Positions 39,484 to 49,319 are shown, counted from the stretch's first letter. The stretch is DNA of 64,000 nucleotides from Salinisphaera hydrothermalis C41B8 (GCF_000732535.1 NZ_APNK01000019.1:1-64000); one strand, 5' to 3'. Notes: generated from the letters alone by a model not told the origin. Program-made: numbers and translations.

Positions 39484-40104
39484 ATGAGCAAGCGAAGCGA
39501 CACCAAACGCTGGTTGGCGGCGCACCGGTCGGACCCGTACGTGAAGGCGGCCCAATCCGACAATTATCGATCGCGAGCGGTTTATAAACTCGCCGAAGTC
39601 GACGACAAGGACCGGTTGCTTGCCGGCGCTCGTTGCGTAATCGATTTGGGCGCGGCGCCGGGCGGCTGGAGTCAGTATGTGCGGCGGAAGCAGCCGGACG
39701 CCCGCGTGATCGCGCTTGATCGCCTGCCCATGGACCCGATCGACGGTGTCCGGTTTCTGCAAGTCGATTTTGGTGAACAGGAAGGCCTCGACGCGCTGAT
39801 GGCCGAACTCGATGGCACGCCGGTCGATCTTGTACTTTCCGATATGGCCCCCAATCTAACCGGCGTAAAGGCAGCCGATCAGGCCGCCGTGATGCAGCTT
39901 GCCGAACTGTCGCTCGCCCTGTGTAGCGATGTACTGCGTCCCGATGGCGCGCTGCTGATCAAGGTTTTCCAGGGTGAGGGTTTCGACGAGCTGCTGTCCG
40001 ACATGCGCTCGCGCTTCGCCCGGGTCGCGGTTCGCAAACCCAAGGCCTCTCGGGATGCGAGCCGCGAAATGTATCTGCTGGGTATGGGCTGGCAGGGCGA
40101 TTGA
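39484..40104 (+). CDS. rlmE: 23S rRNA 2'-O-ribose U2552 methyltransferase
   Basis: RlmE (FtsJ/RrmJ) methylates U2552 in the ribosomal A-loop using SAM. The 206-residue Rossmann methyltransferase has the motif VIDLGAAPGGWSQYV, SDMAPNLTGVKAADQAAV with catalytic Asp, LIKVFQGEGF with catalytic Lys, and KPKASRDASREMYLLG. The catalytic Lys near the N-terminus lies in SRAVYKLAEVD. ftsH follows after 122 bp, the usual order. Confidence 0.95.
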   Translation: MSKRSDTKRWLAAHRSDPYVKAAQSDNYRSRAVYKLAEVDDKDRLLAGARCVIDLGAAPGGWSQYVRRKQPDARVIALDRLPMDPIDGVRFLQVDFGEQEGLDALMAELDGTPVDLVLSDMAPNLTGVKAADQAAVMQLAELSLALCSDVLRPDGALLIKVFQGEGFDELLSDMRSRFARVAVRKPKASRDASREMYLLGMGWQGD

Positions 40105-40226
40105 ATCGATGCGTCGGTCGCATCGGTCGACCGCGTAGTGTAGGTACATGATGGTTTACACTGTCGGCATAGAGTCGAACGAATAACCAATACGATCGCC
40201 GAGGTCGGCGATCGAGGACGACAATC

Positions 40227-42194
40227 TTGAACGAACTTGCGAAGAATCTGCTGCTCTGGGTGGTGATCGCGCTCGTGCTGATGAGTGTGTTCTCCAGCTT
40301 CGCGCCGTCCGGCTCGACCGGATCGAGCATGGCGTATTCGGACTTTCTGACGAAGGTCAAGAACGACAATGTCTCTCAGGTGCATATCGAGGATCATCAG
40401 ATCTCGGGTCAGCTGACCTCTGGGCAGAAGTTCCATACCTACAGCCCGGAAACCGACAACAAGGCGATGATCGGCACGCTGCTGGATCATAACGTCGAGA
40501 TCACGGGCGAGCCGCCGAATCAGGGGTCATTCCTCAAGCAGATCCTGATTTCCTGGTTCCCGTTCCTGCTGCTGATCGGCGTGTGGATTTATTTCATGCG
40601 CCAGATGCAGGGCGGCGGCAAGGGCGGTGGCGCCATGTCGTTCGGTAAATCCAAGGCCAAGATGATGGCCGCGGATCAGATCAAGCTGACCTTTGCCGAT
40701 GTGGCCGGCGTTGAGGAAGCCAAGTCCGAGGTGCAGGAGCTGGTCGAGTTCCTGTCGGACCCATCCAAGTTTCAGCGGGTCGGCGGTAAGATTCCGCGCG
40801 GCGTGCTGATGGTGGGTTCCCCGGGTACCGGCAAAACGCTGCTGGCCAAGGCGATCGCCGGCGAGGCGGGGGTGCCGTTCTTCTCGATCTCGGGTTCCGA
40901 TTTCGTCGAAATGTTCGTCGGCGTCGGCGCCTCGCGTGTTCGCGATATGTTCGAGCAGGCCAAGAAGCAGGCGCCGTGCATCATCTTCATCGACGAAATC
41001 GATGCGGTCGGCCGCCAGCGCGGTGCTGGTCTCGGCGGCGGCCATGACGAGCGTGAGCAGACGCTTAACCAGCTGCTGGTCGAGATGGACGGTTTCGAGG
41101 GCAGCGAAGGCGTGATCGTCATCGCGGCCACCAACCGCCCGGACGTGCTTGACCCGGCGTTGCTACGCCCGGGCCGTTTCGACCGCCAGGTCGTGGTGCC
41201 GCTGCCCGACGTGCGCGGCCGCGAGCAGATCCTCAAGGTGCACATGAAGAATGTGCCGGTGCACGAGAACGTCAAGCCGAGCATTCTGGCGCGCGGCTGC
41301 CCCGGATTCTCGGGCGCCGATCTGGCGAACCTGGTCAACGAAGCGGCATTGTTCGCCGCCCGCGCGAATCGCCAGGAAGTCACGCAGGACGACTTCGAGC
41401 GCGCCAAGGACAAGATCATGATGGGCGCCGAGCGCAAATCCATGATCATGAACGAGGACGACAAGCGCATGACGGCCTATCACGAGGCCGGCCATGCCAT
41501 CATCGGTCTGTCCGTGCCGCAGCACGACCCGGTGCATAAGGTCACCATCGTGCCGCGTGGCCGTGCCCTCGGTGTGACGATGTTCCTGCCCGAGGAAGAT
41601 CGCTACAGTTATTCCAAACAGCGTCTGATCAGCCAGATCTGCTCGCTGTACGGCGGTCGTCTGGCCGAAGAGATCATCTACGGCAAGGACATGGTCACGA
41701 CCGGCGCCTCGAACGATATCGAGCGCGTGACTGAGATCGCCCGCAACATGGTCACCAAGTGGGGTCTGTCCGATCGCATGGGGCCGATCGCGTACAACAC
41801 CGAGGACAGCGAGCCCTTCCTCGGCAAGGCCGCGACCCAGGGCGGCGGTATCTCGGACGAGACCGTGCATGCCATCGACGAAGAGATCCGCGCGATCATC
41901 GACGGCTGCTACGAGCGCTCGCGCCAGATCCTTGAAGACAACATGGATAAGCTGCATCTGATGGCCGATGCGCTCATGAAGTACGAGACCATCGACCGCA
42001 AACAGATCGACGAGATCATGCAGGGCCACGAGCCGGGTCCGCCGGAGAGCTGGAGCGATTCCGATGCCTCGGGCCCGGGCAATGGTGGTTCCGGTGCGAG
42101 CGTCGGGACGGATGAAGGCGCGAGCGAATCCGGCAGCGGCAAGCAAAGTGGCGGCGATAGCGTGCCGAGTCCGGCGCATCACCGACAATCCTGA
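40227..42194 (+). CDS. ftsH: ATP-dependent zinc metalloprotease FtsH
   Basis: Membrane AAA+ protease for quality control and regulated turnover (in E. coli sigma-32 and LpxC). The 655-residue product has two membrane segments (about 5-25 and 105-125) bracketing a periplasmic domain, Walker [13 protein letters not shown] (about 195), Walker [13 protein letters not shown], the SRH region [19 protein letters not shown] and the zinc site HEAGH (about 418-422). The start is TTG 40227 with GAGGA upstream. The Ser/Gly-rich C-terminal tail is of no clear function. Confidence 0.97.
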   Translation: MNELAKNLLLWVVIALVLMSVFSSFAPSGSTGSSMAYSDFLTKVKNDNVSQVHIEDHQISGQLTSGQKFHTYSPETDNKAMIGTLLDHNVEITGEPPNQGSFLKQILISWFPFLLLIGVWIYFMRQMQGGGKGGGAMSFGKSKAKMMAADQIKLTFADVAGVEEAKSEVQELVEFLSDPSKFQRVGGKIPRGVLMVGSPGTGKTLLAKAIAGEAGVPFFSISGSDFVEMFVGVGASRVRDMFEQAKKQAPCIIFIDEIDAVGRQRGAGLGGGHDEREQTLNQLLVEMDGFEGSEGVIVIAATNRPDVLDPALLRPGRFDRQVVVPLPDVRGREQILKVHMKNVPVHENVKPSILARGCPGFSGADLANLVNEAALFAARANRQEVTQDDFERAKDKIMMGAERKSMIMNEDDKRMTAYHEAGHAIIGLSVPQHDPVHKVTIVPRGRALGVTMFLPEEDRYSYSKQRLISQICSLYGGRLAEEIIYGKDMVTTGASNDIERVTEIARNMVTKWGLSDRMGPIAYNTEDSEPFLGKAATQGGGISDETVHAIDEEIRAIIDGCYERSRQILEDNMDKLHLMADALMKYETIDRKQIDEIMQGHEPGPPESWSDSDASGPGNGGSGASVGTDEGASESGSGKQSGGDSVPSPAHHRQS

Positions 42195-42206
42195 CCTGGG
42201 AAACGA

Positions 42207-42241
42207 GCCGGCGACTTCTGGTAGAAGTCGCCGGCTTTTTT
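42207..42241 (+). terminator. Terminator between ftsH and folP
   Basis: GCCGGCGACTTC pairs perfectly with GAAGTCGCCGGC around TGGTA, followed by six T. It ends only 11 bp before the folP ATG. Confidence 0.92.
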
Positions 42242-42252
42242 GTAGGTAGCGC

Positions 42253-43122
42253 ATGGCTTTCAATACTCGACAGACGCCGCGCCGGGTCGTTAACGGCGCC
42301 CAAAGACAAGTCGCGCTCGAACCACCCGCGGTCATGGGCGTGCTCAACGTTACGCCCGATTCGTTTTCCGACGGCGGGCTCTATGCGGCGGCCGACGCCG
42401 CGGTCGAGCGGGCGCTCGCCATGATCGAGCAGGGCGCCGCGATCATCGATATCGGCGGTGAATCGACGCGTCCCGGCGCCTCCCCGGTATCGACCGGGGC
42501 CGAACTGGATCGTGTTTTGCCCGTGGTCAAAGCACTGCGGGCGCGCAGCGATATCTTCATCTCGGTGGATACGAGTAACCCCGAGGTAATCGAGGCCGTC
42601 TGCGCGGCCGGCGCCGACATGATCAACGATATTCGTGGTTTAACGCGGCCGGGCGCGCTGGAAGCTGCGATCGCCGCCGACGCGGCCGTCTGCGTCATGC
42701 ACATGCAGGGCGAGCCGGCCACTATGCAAACGAAACCGGTTTACGACGATGTCGTCGGCGAGATCAAAAGCTATCTGGCCGAGCGTGTCGCGGCGTGTTG
42801 TGCCGCCGGCATGACGCTCGATCGCATCACGGTCGATCCCGGATTCGGGTTTGGCAAAACGTTGGCACACAATCTGGCGCTGCTGCGCGCCGTGGATGAG
42901 CTCGGCGTCGAGGGCTGCCCGGTCCTGATGGGCGTATCGAGAAAATCGATGTTCGCGCATCTATTCGATCGCGACGATATGGGCTCGCGCATCAACGGCA
43001 GCTTGGGCGCCGCATTCTGGGCGACGCTACGGGGCGTCGGTATTATTCGCTGCCACGATGTGCGCGAGACAGCCGAGATGGTGTGTCTCGCCTATCGTTT
43101 GATGCCGCTTCACGGTGGTTGA
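42253..43122 (+). CDS. folP: Dihydropteroate synthase
   Basis: Condenses p-aminobenzoate with the pterin diphosphate in folate synthesis; it is the sulfonamide target. The 289-residue TIM-barrel protein shows [45 protein letters not shown] and [21 protein letters not shown] 42253 lies immediately behind a strong terminator, so either the terminator is leaky or initiation is close by. glmM follows at 38 bp. Confidence 0.95.
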   Translation: MAFNTRQTPRRVVNGAQRQVALEPPAVMGVLNVTPDSFSDGGLYAAADAAVERALAMIEQGAAIIDIGGESTRPGASPVSTGAELDRVLPVVKALRARSDIFISVDTSNPEVIEAVCAAGADMINDIRGLTRPGALEAAIAADAAVCVMHMQGEPATMQTKPVYDDVVGEIKSYLAERVAACCAAGMTLDRITVDPGFGFGKTLAHNLALLRAVDELGVEGCPVLMGVSRKSMFAHLFDRDDMGSRINGSLGAAFWATLRGVGIIRCHDVRETAEMVCLAYRLMPLHGG

Positions 43123-43160
43123 GGCGTGTCGCGATAGACACGGCAACGGGGAGAACGGAC

Positions 43161-44543
43161 TTGGGTCAGAAATATTTCGGAACGGATGGTATTCGCGGAG
43201 AAGTCGGCGAGTATCCGATGACGCCGGATTTTGCACTGCGCCTGGGGTGGGCGGCCGGTCGCGTTCTACTGCGACGGCTCAACGAACGCTCGGGCGATGA
43301 TGTGCGCGGCGCGCGTCCCTGCGTCGTTATCGGCAAGGACACGCGGCTGTCGGGTTATATGTTCGAATCCGCCCTCGAGGCCGGATTCGCATCAGCCGGC
43401 GTCGATGTGCTGCTGGTCGGGCCGCTGGCCACGCCGGGCATTGCCTATCTCGCACGCACGTTCCGTGCGCTGGCCGGCGTCGTGATCAGCGCGTCGCACA
43501 ACCCGTTTGCGGACAACGGGGTGAAATTCTTTTCCCATCATGGCCAAAAGCTGGACGACGCGCTCGAGGCCGAGATCGAGGCCGAGCTCGATGAGCCGCT
43601 GGCGTGCGTCGCCTCGGACAAGCTCGGGCGCGCACGGCGTGTGGAGAGCGCCTCGGGCCGCTATATCGAATTCTGCAAATCCACCGCACGTCTGGCGAAC
43701 GGTGGCCTGCGCGGCCTCAGCCTGGTGGTTGATTGCGCCAACGGCGCGACATACCAGACCGCGCCGGAGGTATTCCGCGAGCTCGGCGCTACGGTGCATG
43801 TCATCGGCAATACGCCCGACGGTCTCAACATCAACCAGGAGTGTGGTTCGACGCATCCCGCCAACCTGGCCGCCGAAGTCCGGCGTCGCGGTGCGGATGC
43901 GGGCATTGCGCTCGATGGCGACGGCGACCGCTGCATCATGATCGACGCAAGCGGTGCCGTGGTCGATGGTGACCAGCTGCTCTATGTCATCGCCGAAGAG
44001 CGTCGGAGAGCCGGGGAATTACGCGGGCCGGTGGTGGGCACGCTCATGAGCAACCTCGGGCTCGCGCTCGCTCTTGAGGCCCGCGGTGTCGAATTCGAAC
44101 GCGCCCGCGTCGGTGATCGCTACGTCTTCGAACGTCTGCAGGAGCGCGGCGGCATCATCGGCGGCGAATCGTCCGGGCATTTGCTCTGTCTGGACCGTGC
44201 GACAACCGGTGACGGAACCGTATCCGCGCTGCAGGTGCTGACCGCAATGTGTGATCGCGGCGAACCGTTGTCGAGTCTGGTGGCCCCGGTGGAAAAATGC
44301 CCGCAGACTCTGATCAACGTACGCGTCGGGCGCGGCGCAGCCGAAGCTCTGATGCAAGACGATGTGGTGGCACAGGCCGTTTCCGAAGTCGAGGCTACGC
44401 TTGGCGGCGACGGACGGGTATTATTGCGCCCCTCGGGCACCGAGCCATTACTGCGAGTGATGGTCGAGGGGCGCGATGGCGAGGCGGTCGAGCGCCATGC
44501 CAGGCGTCTGGCCGACGTGGTCGACCAGCGCGCCGCAGTCTGA
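43161..44543 (+). CDS. glmM: Phosphoglucosamine mutase
   Basis: Interconverts glucosamine-6-P and glucosamine-1-P for peptidoglycan and LPS. The 460-residue protein has the N-terminal [10 protein letters not shown], the phosphoserine loop [10 protein letters not shown] (Ser112), the metal loop [13 protein letters not shown], the sugar loop GGESSGH and the phosphate-binding end [16 protein letters not shown]. The start is TTG 43161 ([10 protein letters not shown]) preceded by GGGGAG; an upstream in-frame ATG lies inside folP. Slightly longer than E. coli GlmM (445). Confidence 0.95.
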   Translation: MGQKYFGTDGIRGEVGEYPMTPDFALRLGWAAGRVLLRRLNERSGDDVRGARPCVVIGKDTRLSGYMFESALEAGFASAGVDVLLVGPLATPGIAYLARTFRALAGVVISASHNPFADNGVKFFSHHGQKLDDALEAEIEAELDEPLACVASDKLGRARRVESASGRYIEFCKSTARLANGGLRGLSLVVDCANGATYQTAPEVFRELGATVHVIGNTPDGLNINQECGSTHPANLAAEVRRRGADAGIALDGDGDRCIMIDASGAVVDGDQLLYVIAEERRRAGELRGPVVGTLMSNLGLALALEARGVEFERARVGDRYVFERLQERGGIIGGESSGHLLCLDRATTGDGTVSALQVLTAMCDRGEPLSSLVAPVEKCPQTLINVRVGRGAAEALMQDDVVAQAVSEVEATLGGDGRVLLRPSGTEPLLRVMVEGRDGEAVERHARRLADVVDQRAAV

Positions 44544-44575
44544 TCCAAACGCGATTCACTATCGACGGAGAAACC

Positions 44576-45331
44576 ATGACGCGTCGCAAATTCATTGCCG
44601 GTAACTGGAAAATGAACGGCAGCGTGGGGCAGGTCGATGCGTTCGGCCGCGCGCTGGTGGAGGCCGCGCCGTCGCTGGACTGCGATCTGGCGGTCTGCGT
44701 GCCGTTCGTTTATGTCGAACGCCTGGCGCGCGCACTCGAGTCGACGCATGTTGCCGCCGGCGCCCAGGATCTGTCGAGCGAAGTGGATCCGGGCGCGTTT
44801 ACGGGCGAGATCAACGGCAGCATGCTGGCTGAGTGCGGCGCGCGCTATGTCGTGGTCGGGCACTCGGAGCGCCGCGAAATGTTCGGCGAGACCGACGACA
44901 TCGTGGTCGCTAAGGCCGAGGCCGCGATTGCGGCTGGTCTGACGCCGATCGTATGCATCGGCGAATCCTTGGAACAGCGCGAGGCGGACGAGACCGAAAA
45001 TGTGCTGGCGCGCCAGATCGGCGCGCTGACACGGGGCTGCGAGCGACGCACGCTGGAAGCCATGGTGCTCGCTTATGAGCCGATCTGGGCCATTGGTACC
45101 GGCCGCTCGGCCACCCCGGAGCAGGCTCAGTCGGTTCATGCCTTCGTGCGGTCCCAAATCGCGAATTGGGATGCTACAATAGCCGACTCGCTGCCGATAC
45201 TTTACGGCGGCAGCGTAAAACCGGATAATGCGTCGGCGCTTTTCGCTGGCGCTGACGTCGACGGGGCGCTCGTCGGCGGGGCATCGCTCAAAGCGGACTC
45301 ATTCGTCGATATCGCGCGCGCTGTTATCTAG
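44576..45331 (+). CDS. tpiA: Triosephosphate isomerase
   Basis: Interconverts dihydroxyacetone phosphate and glyceraldehyde-3-phosphate. The 251-residue TIM barrel has the substrate Lys in FIAGNWKMNGS, His in VVVGHSERREMFGE, the catalytic Glu in LAYEPIWAIGTG and the phosphate loops PILYGGSVKPDN and GALVGGASL. ATG 44576 has GGAG upstream; longer frames lie in glmM. secG follows at 24 bp, a standard gammaproteobacterial order. Confidence 0.96.
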   Translation: MTRRKFIAGNWKMNGSVGQVDAFGRALVEAAPSLDCDLAVCVPFVYVERLARALESTHVAAGAQDLSSEVDPGAFTGEINGSMLAECGARYVVVGHSERREMFGETDDIVVAKAEAAIAAGLTPIVCIGESLEQREADETENVLARQIGALTRGCERRTLEAMVLAYEPIWAIGTGRSATPEQAQSVHAFVRSQIANWDATIADSLPILYGGSVKPDNASALFAGADVDGALVGGASLKADSFVDIARAVI

Positions 45332-45355
45332 CGCGCCGAGCGGACATTAGGTTGC

Positions 45356-45790
45356 ATGGTTTATACGATTCTGGTCATTGCGCAGGTCGTCATCGCGTTG
45401 GCTCTCATCGCGCTGATTCTGCTACAGCACGGTAAGGGCGCCGACGCCGGTGCGGCATTCGGCAGTGGCGCCTCGGGCACCGTGTTCGGCGCCAAGGGCT
45501 CGGCCAATTTCATGAGCCGTGCTACCGCGGGGCTGGCCACGTTGTTCATGTTGACCAGTCTGACGTTGGCGTACCTGGTTAACGGAGCGAGCGTTGGCGC
45601 TGGCGGCGGTAGCGTGACCGATCAGCTGACCCAGCGCGCCGGTAGCGGCGCGTCGGTGGTGCAGCAACAGACCGAGAACAAGGGCGCTGGCGATCAGGCC
45701 AAGAAGGTTCAGGGTGGGCAATCCTCCGGATCGGCTGGCAGCGCATCGAGCGATAAGAGCAAGAACAACGGGCCCAAGATCCCCGACTAG
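45356..45790 (+). CDS. secG: Protein translocase subunit SecG
   Basis: Small SecYEG subunit that aids protein export. The 144-residue protein has two membrane helices (about 3-22 and 52-72) linked by the family's GKGADAGAAFGSGASGTVFGAKGSANFMSRATA loop. The remaining ~70 residues are a polar, Ser/Gly/Gln-rich tail. tRNA-Leu(GAG) lies 16 bp downstream, as in E. coli. Confidence 0.94.
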   Translation: MVYTILVIAQVVIALALIALILLQHGKGADAGAAFGSGASGTVFGAKGSANFMSRATAGLATLFMLTSLTLAYLVNGASVGAGGGSVTDQLTQRAGSGASVVQQQTENKGAGDQAKKVQGGQSSGSAGSASSDKSKNNGPKIPD

Positions 45791-45806
45791 CCCACGGGAC
45801 GATTTT

Positions 45807-45891
45807 GCCGACGTGGTGGAATTGGTAGACACGCTGTCTTGAGGGGGCAGTAGCGAGAGCTGTGCCGGTTCGAGTCCGGCCGTCGGCACCA
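45807..45891 (+). tRNA. leuU: tRNA-Leu (anticodon GAG)
   Basis: An 85-nt class II tRNA with acceptor arms GCCGACG and CGTCGGC, anticodon stem CTGTC/GGCAG with loop TTGAGGG (GAG), a long variable arm, T-arm CCGGTTCGAGTCCGG and encoded CCA. It reads CUC and CUU. The position after secG is conserved with E. coli leuU. Confidence 0.96.
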
Positions 45892-45894
45892 TCT

Positions 45895-45930
45895 AAAGCC
45901 GTGTCCTGTTTCAGGGCGCGGCTTTTTTTT
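45895..45930 (+). terminator. Terminator after tRNA-Leu
   Basis: AAAGCCGTGTCCT pairs with AGGGCGCGGCTTT (two G-U pairs) and is followed by a run of T. It ends the tpiA-secG-tRNA region. Confidence 0.88.
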
Positions 45931-46114
45931 GTCCATCTCCGCGTAGTCCGGGCGATGGCGGTGCGTTGGCGTTCCCGGATCGGCGGCATTTCGCGTCGGT
46001 AGTCCGCCGCTGAATGCAGACAGCGCAAATGGCGGACCGAGTTTTTCGACCGCCACGGTCCCGGGCACCTTTTGAGCTGTCTCTCCGTTTCTGAAGACGT
46101 GTATCCGCCGATTG

Positions 46115-46294
46115 CGCAGATTACACAGATGGCCGTTAAGCGTTTGGGCAACAAACAGGCCGTGGCGCGGACGGCTAAATGCGCTTCGTCGTCAACGAGA
46201 GTTTTGGATTTGGATGTTCTCGCTAGCTCTGCCGCCAGTTAGCGTCTCGAATGCGCTACATCGCGAAAGCGCAACCTCATCTGTGTAATCTGCG
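46115..46294. repeat. Inverted 17-bp repeat pair
   Basis: CGCAGATTACACAGATG (46115-46131) and CATCTGTGTAATCTGCG (46278-46294) are exact inverted copies 146 bp apart. A variant of the left word (GCAGATTTACGCAGCTG, near 46470) follows TCCGCGGATC and precedes GCGGTTAAGCG, paralleling the context of the left copy, so a unit seems to be duplicated. Confidence 0.7.
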
Positions 46295-46530
46295 AGTCGT
46301 TTTCCTCGCCGAACGAAGTCCGGAACACACAACGGCGCCCTGCATCAACCAAGTCGACACCCGCTCGCCATTTGCTTCATCTGCGTTCATTGGCTGACGG
46401 AGCGCGCAACGTATTCGGTTTTCAGGTGTGTCGCTTCGTTCCTTGAGACATCGATCCGCGGATCGATGCAGATTTACGCAGCTGAAGCGGTTAAGCGTCG
46501 GCGGCGCTATGAGCCCATGGCGCGAACGCC

Positions 46531-46604
46531 AGCGTGCGCTATGCCTCGTCTCGCTGCCAAACTGCGCTTGGCGCGGACTCCCACGAAACCTCAACAGACC
46601 ATAG
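46531..46604 (-). mobile_element. Decayed end fragment of the MITE-like element
   Basis: Read on the minus strand, this matches the left 70 bp of the 29470-29741 element: TGTTGAGGTTTCGT, then GAGTCCGCGCCAAGCGC, then AGACGAGGC and TAGCG with several substitutions. The outermost bases (GGTCTG instead of GGGCGTG) and the other end are lost or diverged. Confidence 0.65.
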
Positions 46605-46910
46605 GCCGCGAAAACCCGGTCGGCGATCTGCATTGTCTGCGGGTGGCCTCTTAGAGGAAGGAGGTCCCGAAAGCCGAAAGACGCCTGTTCCGATGCCGTC
46701 TCGTGAGACGGAGCAGGTGCGTTTGTTCTGCGGTATCCGGCGCGATGTCGTAATCAACGGCAACGGGGCCGGAAGACATTGATCCGAGAACGGAGCTGCC
46801 GGCGGCGCGGACACCGCGATGAGCCTGGCGGCAAAGGGGCGCTCCGACGTCGCCATCGCCCGTCATGCCGGGCTTTGCGACACTTGTGAAATAAACTCGC
46901 AATAAAAGGC

Positions 46911-46938
46911 TTGCGTCTACCGGTGTCTATGGTAATCT
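46911..46938 (+). promoter_or_regulatory. Possible upstream promoter of the tRNA-fMet/rimP operon
   Basis: TTGCGT (46911-46916), 16 bp, TAATCT (46933-46938). Just downstream, CCGATTGG (46953-46960) and CCAATCGG (46965-46972) form a perfect 8-bp hairpin. Confidence 0.4.
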
Positions 46939-47007
46939 GCGCCTCGCGTTGACCGATTGGACAGCCAATCGGGCGGGCTTCAAAAGCAAGTCGAAGCAAA
47001 TTTCGCC

Positions 47008-47036
47008 TTGCAATTTAGTCCGCAACTAGATATAGT
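47008..47036 (+). promoter_or_regulatory. Promoter of tRNA-fMet and downstream operon
   Basis: TTGCAA (47008-47013), 17 bp, TATAGT (47031-47036): a good sigma-70 promoter whose start point would fall just before the tRNA 5' end. Confidence 0.75.
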
Positions 47037-47051
47037 TTCGCGCTCATCGGG

Positions 47052-47128
47052 TGCGGGGTGGAGCAGTCTGGCAGCTCGTCGGGCTCATAACCCGAAGGTC
47101 GCAGGTTCGAATCCTGCCCCCGCTACCA
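47052..47128 (+). tRNA. metY: Initiator tRNA-fMet (anticodon CAT)
   Basis: A 77-nt tRNA with anticodon loop CTCATAA, three consecutive G-C pairs in the anticodon stem (GGG/CCC) and A11-U24 in the D-stem, the hallmarks of initiators. The 1-72 position is unpaired, as required, but as U1-U72 rather than E. coli C1-A72. CCA is encoded. The position before rimP-nusA-infB matches metY. Confidence 0.94.
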
Positions 47129-47141
47129 CAACTGGTTATTG

Positions 47142-47167
47142 AAAAGCCCCCGATGTGGGGCTTTTTT
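47142..47167 (+). terminator. Terminator/attenuator between tRNA-fMet and rimP
   Basis: AAAAGCCCC pairs with GGGGCTTTT around CGATGT, followed by T. Since rimP starts 35 bp later with no clear promoter between, it probably attenuates rather than fully stops transcription. Confidence 0.8.
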
Positions 47168-47201
47168 GTTGGCGACTCATAATCGCCGAGTCATCACGTC
47201 T

Positions 47202-47663
47202 ATGCCGCACCGCCTGCACAAGCTGCTCGAGCCCGTAGTAACCGATCTGGGTTATGAGTTGTGGCACCTGGAATCGGTGGGTGCCGGCAAGAACGCCGTA
47301 TTGCGTCTTTATATCGACTCGTCCGAAGGCATCGGTATCGAAGACTGCGAAGCGGTAAGTCACGAGGTCAGCGCGGCGCTGGACGTGGCCGACGACGATC
47401 GTGGCGACAGTTATCAGCTCGAGGTCTCGTCGCCCGGGCTGGATCGCCCGCTTGCCAGTGCAGCGCATTTCGAGCGCTTCATCGGCGAGCGTGCGCGCGT
47501 CAACATGTTCGCGCCCGTAGCAGGGCAGCGTAAATTCAAAGGCCAGATTCGCGCCGTAAAGGGCGAGGTGGTTGAGTTGGCATGCGATGACGCCACATAT
47601 GACCTACCTATTGGCGATATGGCCAAAGCGCGACTGGAGCCGGTATTCGACAGCGACGATTAA
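47202..47663 (+). CDS. rimP: Ribosome maturation factor RimP
   Basis: Needed for 30S subunit maturation. The 153-residue protein shows EPVVTDLGYELWHLESVG, LRLYIDSSEGIGIEDCEAVSHEVSAALDV and LEVSSPGLDRPLASAAHFERF, all classical RimP text, then an Sm-like C-terminal domain. The start is ATG 47202 by family length; the ribosome site is weak and an earlier TTG lies in the terminator. First protein gene of the nusA-infB operon. Confidence 0.93.
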   Translation: MPHRLHKLLEPVVTDLGYELWHLESVGAGKNAVLRLYIDSSEGIGIEDCEAVSHEVSAALDVADDDRGDSYQLEVSSPGLDRPLASAAHFERFIGERARVNMFAPVAGQRKFKGQIRAVKGEVVELACDDATYDLPIGDMAKARLEPVFDSDD

Positions 47664-47728
47664 GGCGACGGATTTGGCCCGCAACGGCTCGTCAAGGGTC
47701 GGCGTAAGAGAAACACTCAGGTGGTGTT

Positions 47729-49255
47729 ATGAATAAAAATGTCCTTTTGGTCGCCGAAGCGGTATCGAACGAAAAAGGCGTCGATCGCGAGATCATCTTC
47801 GAGGCGATCGAAGCGGCCCTGGCCTCGGCTACGCGCAAGAAACACGGTGGCGAGATTGCCGTGCGCGTCGATGTCGACCGTAAGACAGGCGATTACAAAA
47901 CCTATCGTCGCTGGCTCGTGATCGATCCGGGCGCCGAGGGTGAAGACGGTGAACCCGTGTTCATCGAAGCGCCGGAGCGCGAGATCTCGCTTGAAACCGC
48001 GCGCGAAACGCATCCCGAAGTCGAAGCCGGCGAATATATCGAAGAGCCGATGGAGTCGGTCGAGTTCGGGCGCATCGCCGCGCAGGCGGCCAAGCAGGTT
48101 ATCGTGCAGAAAGTGCGCGAAGCCGAGCGTGCTCAGATCGTCGACGCTTACAAGCACCGCGTGGGCGAGCTCATTACCGGGCTGGTCAAACGCATGGAGC
48201 GCGGCGCGGTCATTCTGGATTTGGGCGGCAACGCCGAAGCGATTATCCCGCGCGATCAGATGATTCCGCGCGAGCCCATGCGTCCGGGTGATCGCGTGCG
48301 TGGATATCTGTACGATGTACGGCCCGAGCAACGCGGCCCGCAATTGTTCGTGTCGCGCAGCAAGCCCGAGTTTCTGATCGAGTTGTTCAAACTGGAAGTT
48401 CCCGAAGTCGGACAAGGGCTCATCGAGCTGCGCGGTGCGTCGCGTGATCCGGGGCTACGTGCGAAGATCGCCGTACAGGCCAAGGATCGTCGCATTGACC
48501 CGGTCGGCGCCTGCGTCGGAATGCGCGGATCGCGCGTACAGAGCGTATCGAACGAGCTGGCCGGCGAGCGTATCGATATCATCATGTGGAACGAAAATCC
48601 GGCGCAGTTCGTGATCAACGCCATGGCGCCGGCGGATGTGGAATCGATCGTCCTCGACGAAGATTCGGGTAGTATGGATCTGGCGGTTGCCGAGGAATCG
48701 TTGGCCAAGGCCATCGGTCGGGGCGGGCAGAATATCCGCTTGGCATCGGAGTTGACCGGCTGGAAGCTCAACGTCATGACGCTCGAGGATGCGGACGCGA
48801 AGAGCGAGGCTGAGGGCGAGCAGCTTCAGGCCATGTTCCGCGACCAGCTCGACGTGGATGACGAAGTGGCGGTCATCCTCGTACAGGAAGGTTTCACTTC
48901 CACCGAGGAAATCGCCTACGTTCCCGAAGCGGAGCTGCTCGAGATCGAGGAATTCGACGAGGATATCGTCGACGAGCTTCGCAGCCGCGCCCGCGATTAT
49001 CTGCTGTCCAAGGCAATTTCGAGCGCCGAGGGTGGTAGTGCGGAGTTTGATGCGGATCTGCTCGAAGTCGACGGGGTCGACGAAGAGTTCGCGGGTCAGT
49101 TGGCCGCGGCAGGCATTAAATCGCGCGACGAGTTGGCCGAACTCGGCGCCGACGAGCTCATCGAGCTGGTCGAGATCGATGAGAAAGCCGCTGGCGAATT
49201 GATCATGGCCGCCCGTGCGCACTGGTTTGCCGACGAGCAGGCCAGCGCAGAATAA
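47729..49255 (+). CDS. nusA: Transcription termination/antitermination factor NusA
   Basis: Binds RNA polymerase and nascent RNA to control pausing, termination and antitermination. The 508-residue protein has the N-terminal polymerase-binding domain (1-~125), an S1 domain ([35 protein letters not shown]), two KH domains ([33 protein letters not shown]) and two acidic C-terminal repeats as in E. coli. The ATG follows AGGTGG. Confidence 0.97.
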   Translation: MNKNVLLVAEAVSNEKGVDREIIFEAIEAALASATRKKHGGEIAVRVDVDRKTGDYKTYRRWLVIDPGAEGEDGEPVFIEAPEREISLETARETHPEVEAGEYIEEPMESVEFGRIAAQAAKQVIVQKVREAERAQIVDAYKHRVGELITGLVKRMERGAVILDLGGNAEAIIPRDQMIPREPMRPGDRVRGYLYDVRPEQRGPQLFVSRSKPEFLIELFKLEVPEVGQGLIELRGASRDPGLRAKIAVQAKDRRIDPVGACVGMRGSRVQSVSNELAGERIDIIMWNENPAQFVINAMAPADVESIVLDEDSGSMDLAVAEESLAKAIGRGGQNIRLASELTGWKLNVMTLEDADAKSEAEGEQLQAMFRDQLDVDDEVAVILVQEGFTSTEEIAYVPEAELLEIEEFDEDIVDELRSRARDYLLSKAISSAEGGSAEFDADLLEVDGVDEEFAGQLAAAGIKSRDELAELGADELIELVEIDEKAAGELIMAARAHWFADEQASAE

Positions 49256-49319
49256 TAGGGCGATAAGACAGACGGATTGCCGGCGCGAACAACGCGTGGC
49301 ACCACGGAGTAAGCAAAAT

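Larger units (their letters stand above)
45931..46910. other. Gene-free spacer with decayed repeats
   Basis: About 1 kb with no convincing gene. It contains a word arrangement at 46001-46030 resembling the outer end of the carA-carB insert (AGTCCGC ... AGCGCAAAT), an exact 17-bp inverted pair (46115-46131 and 46278-46294), related words at 46369-46394 and 46449-46495, and a damaged end of the MITE-like element at 46531-46604. Frames on both strands look like shadows of repeats. Confidence 0.6.

Noticed and set aside
46277-46633. Minus-strand 118-codon frame in the leuU-metY spacer
   Set aside because: It passes through the decayed repeats and the MITE relic and has no domain features.
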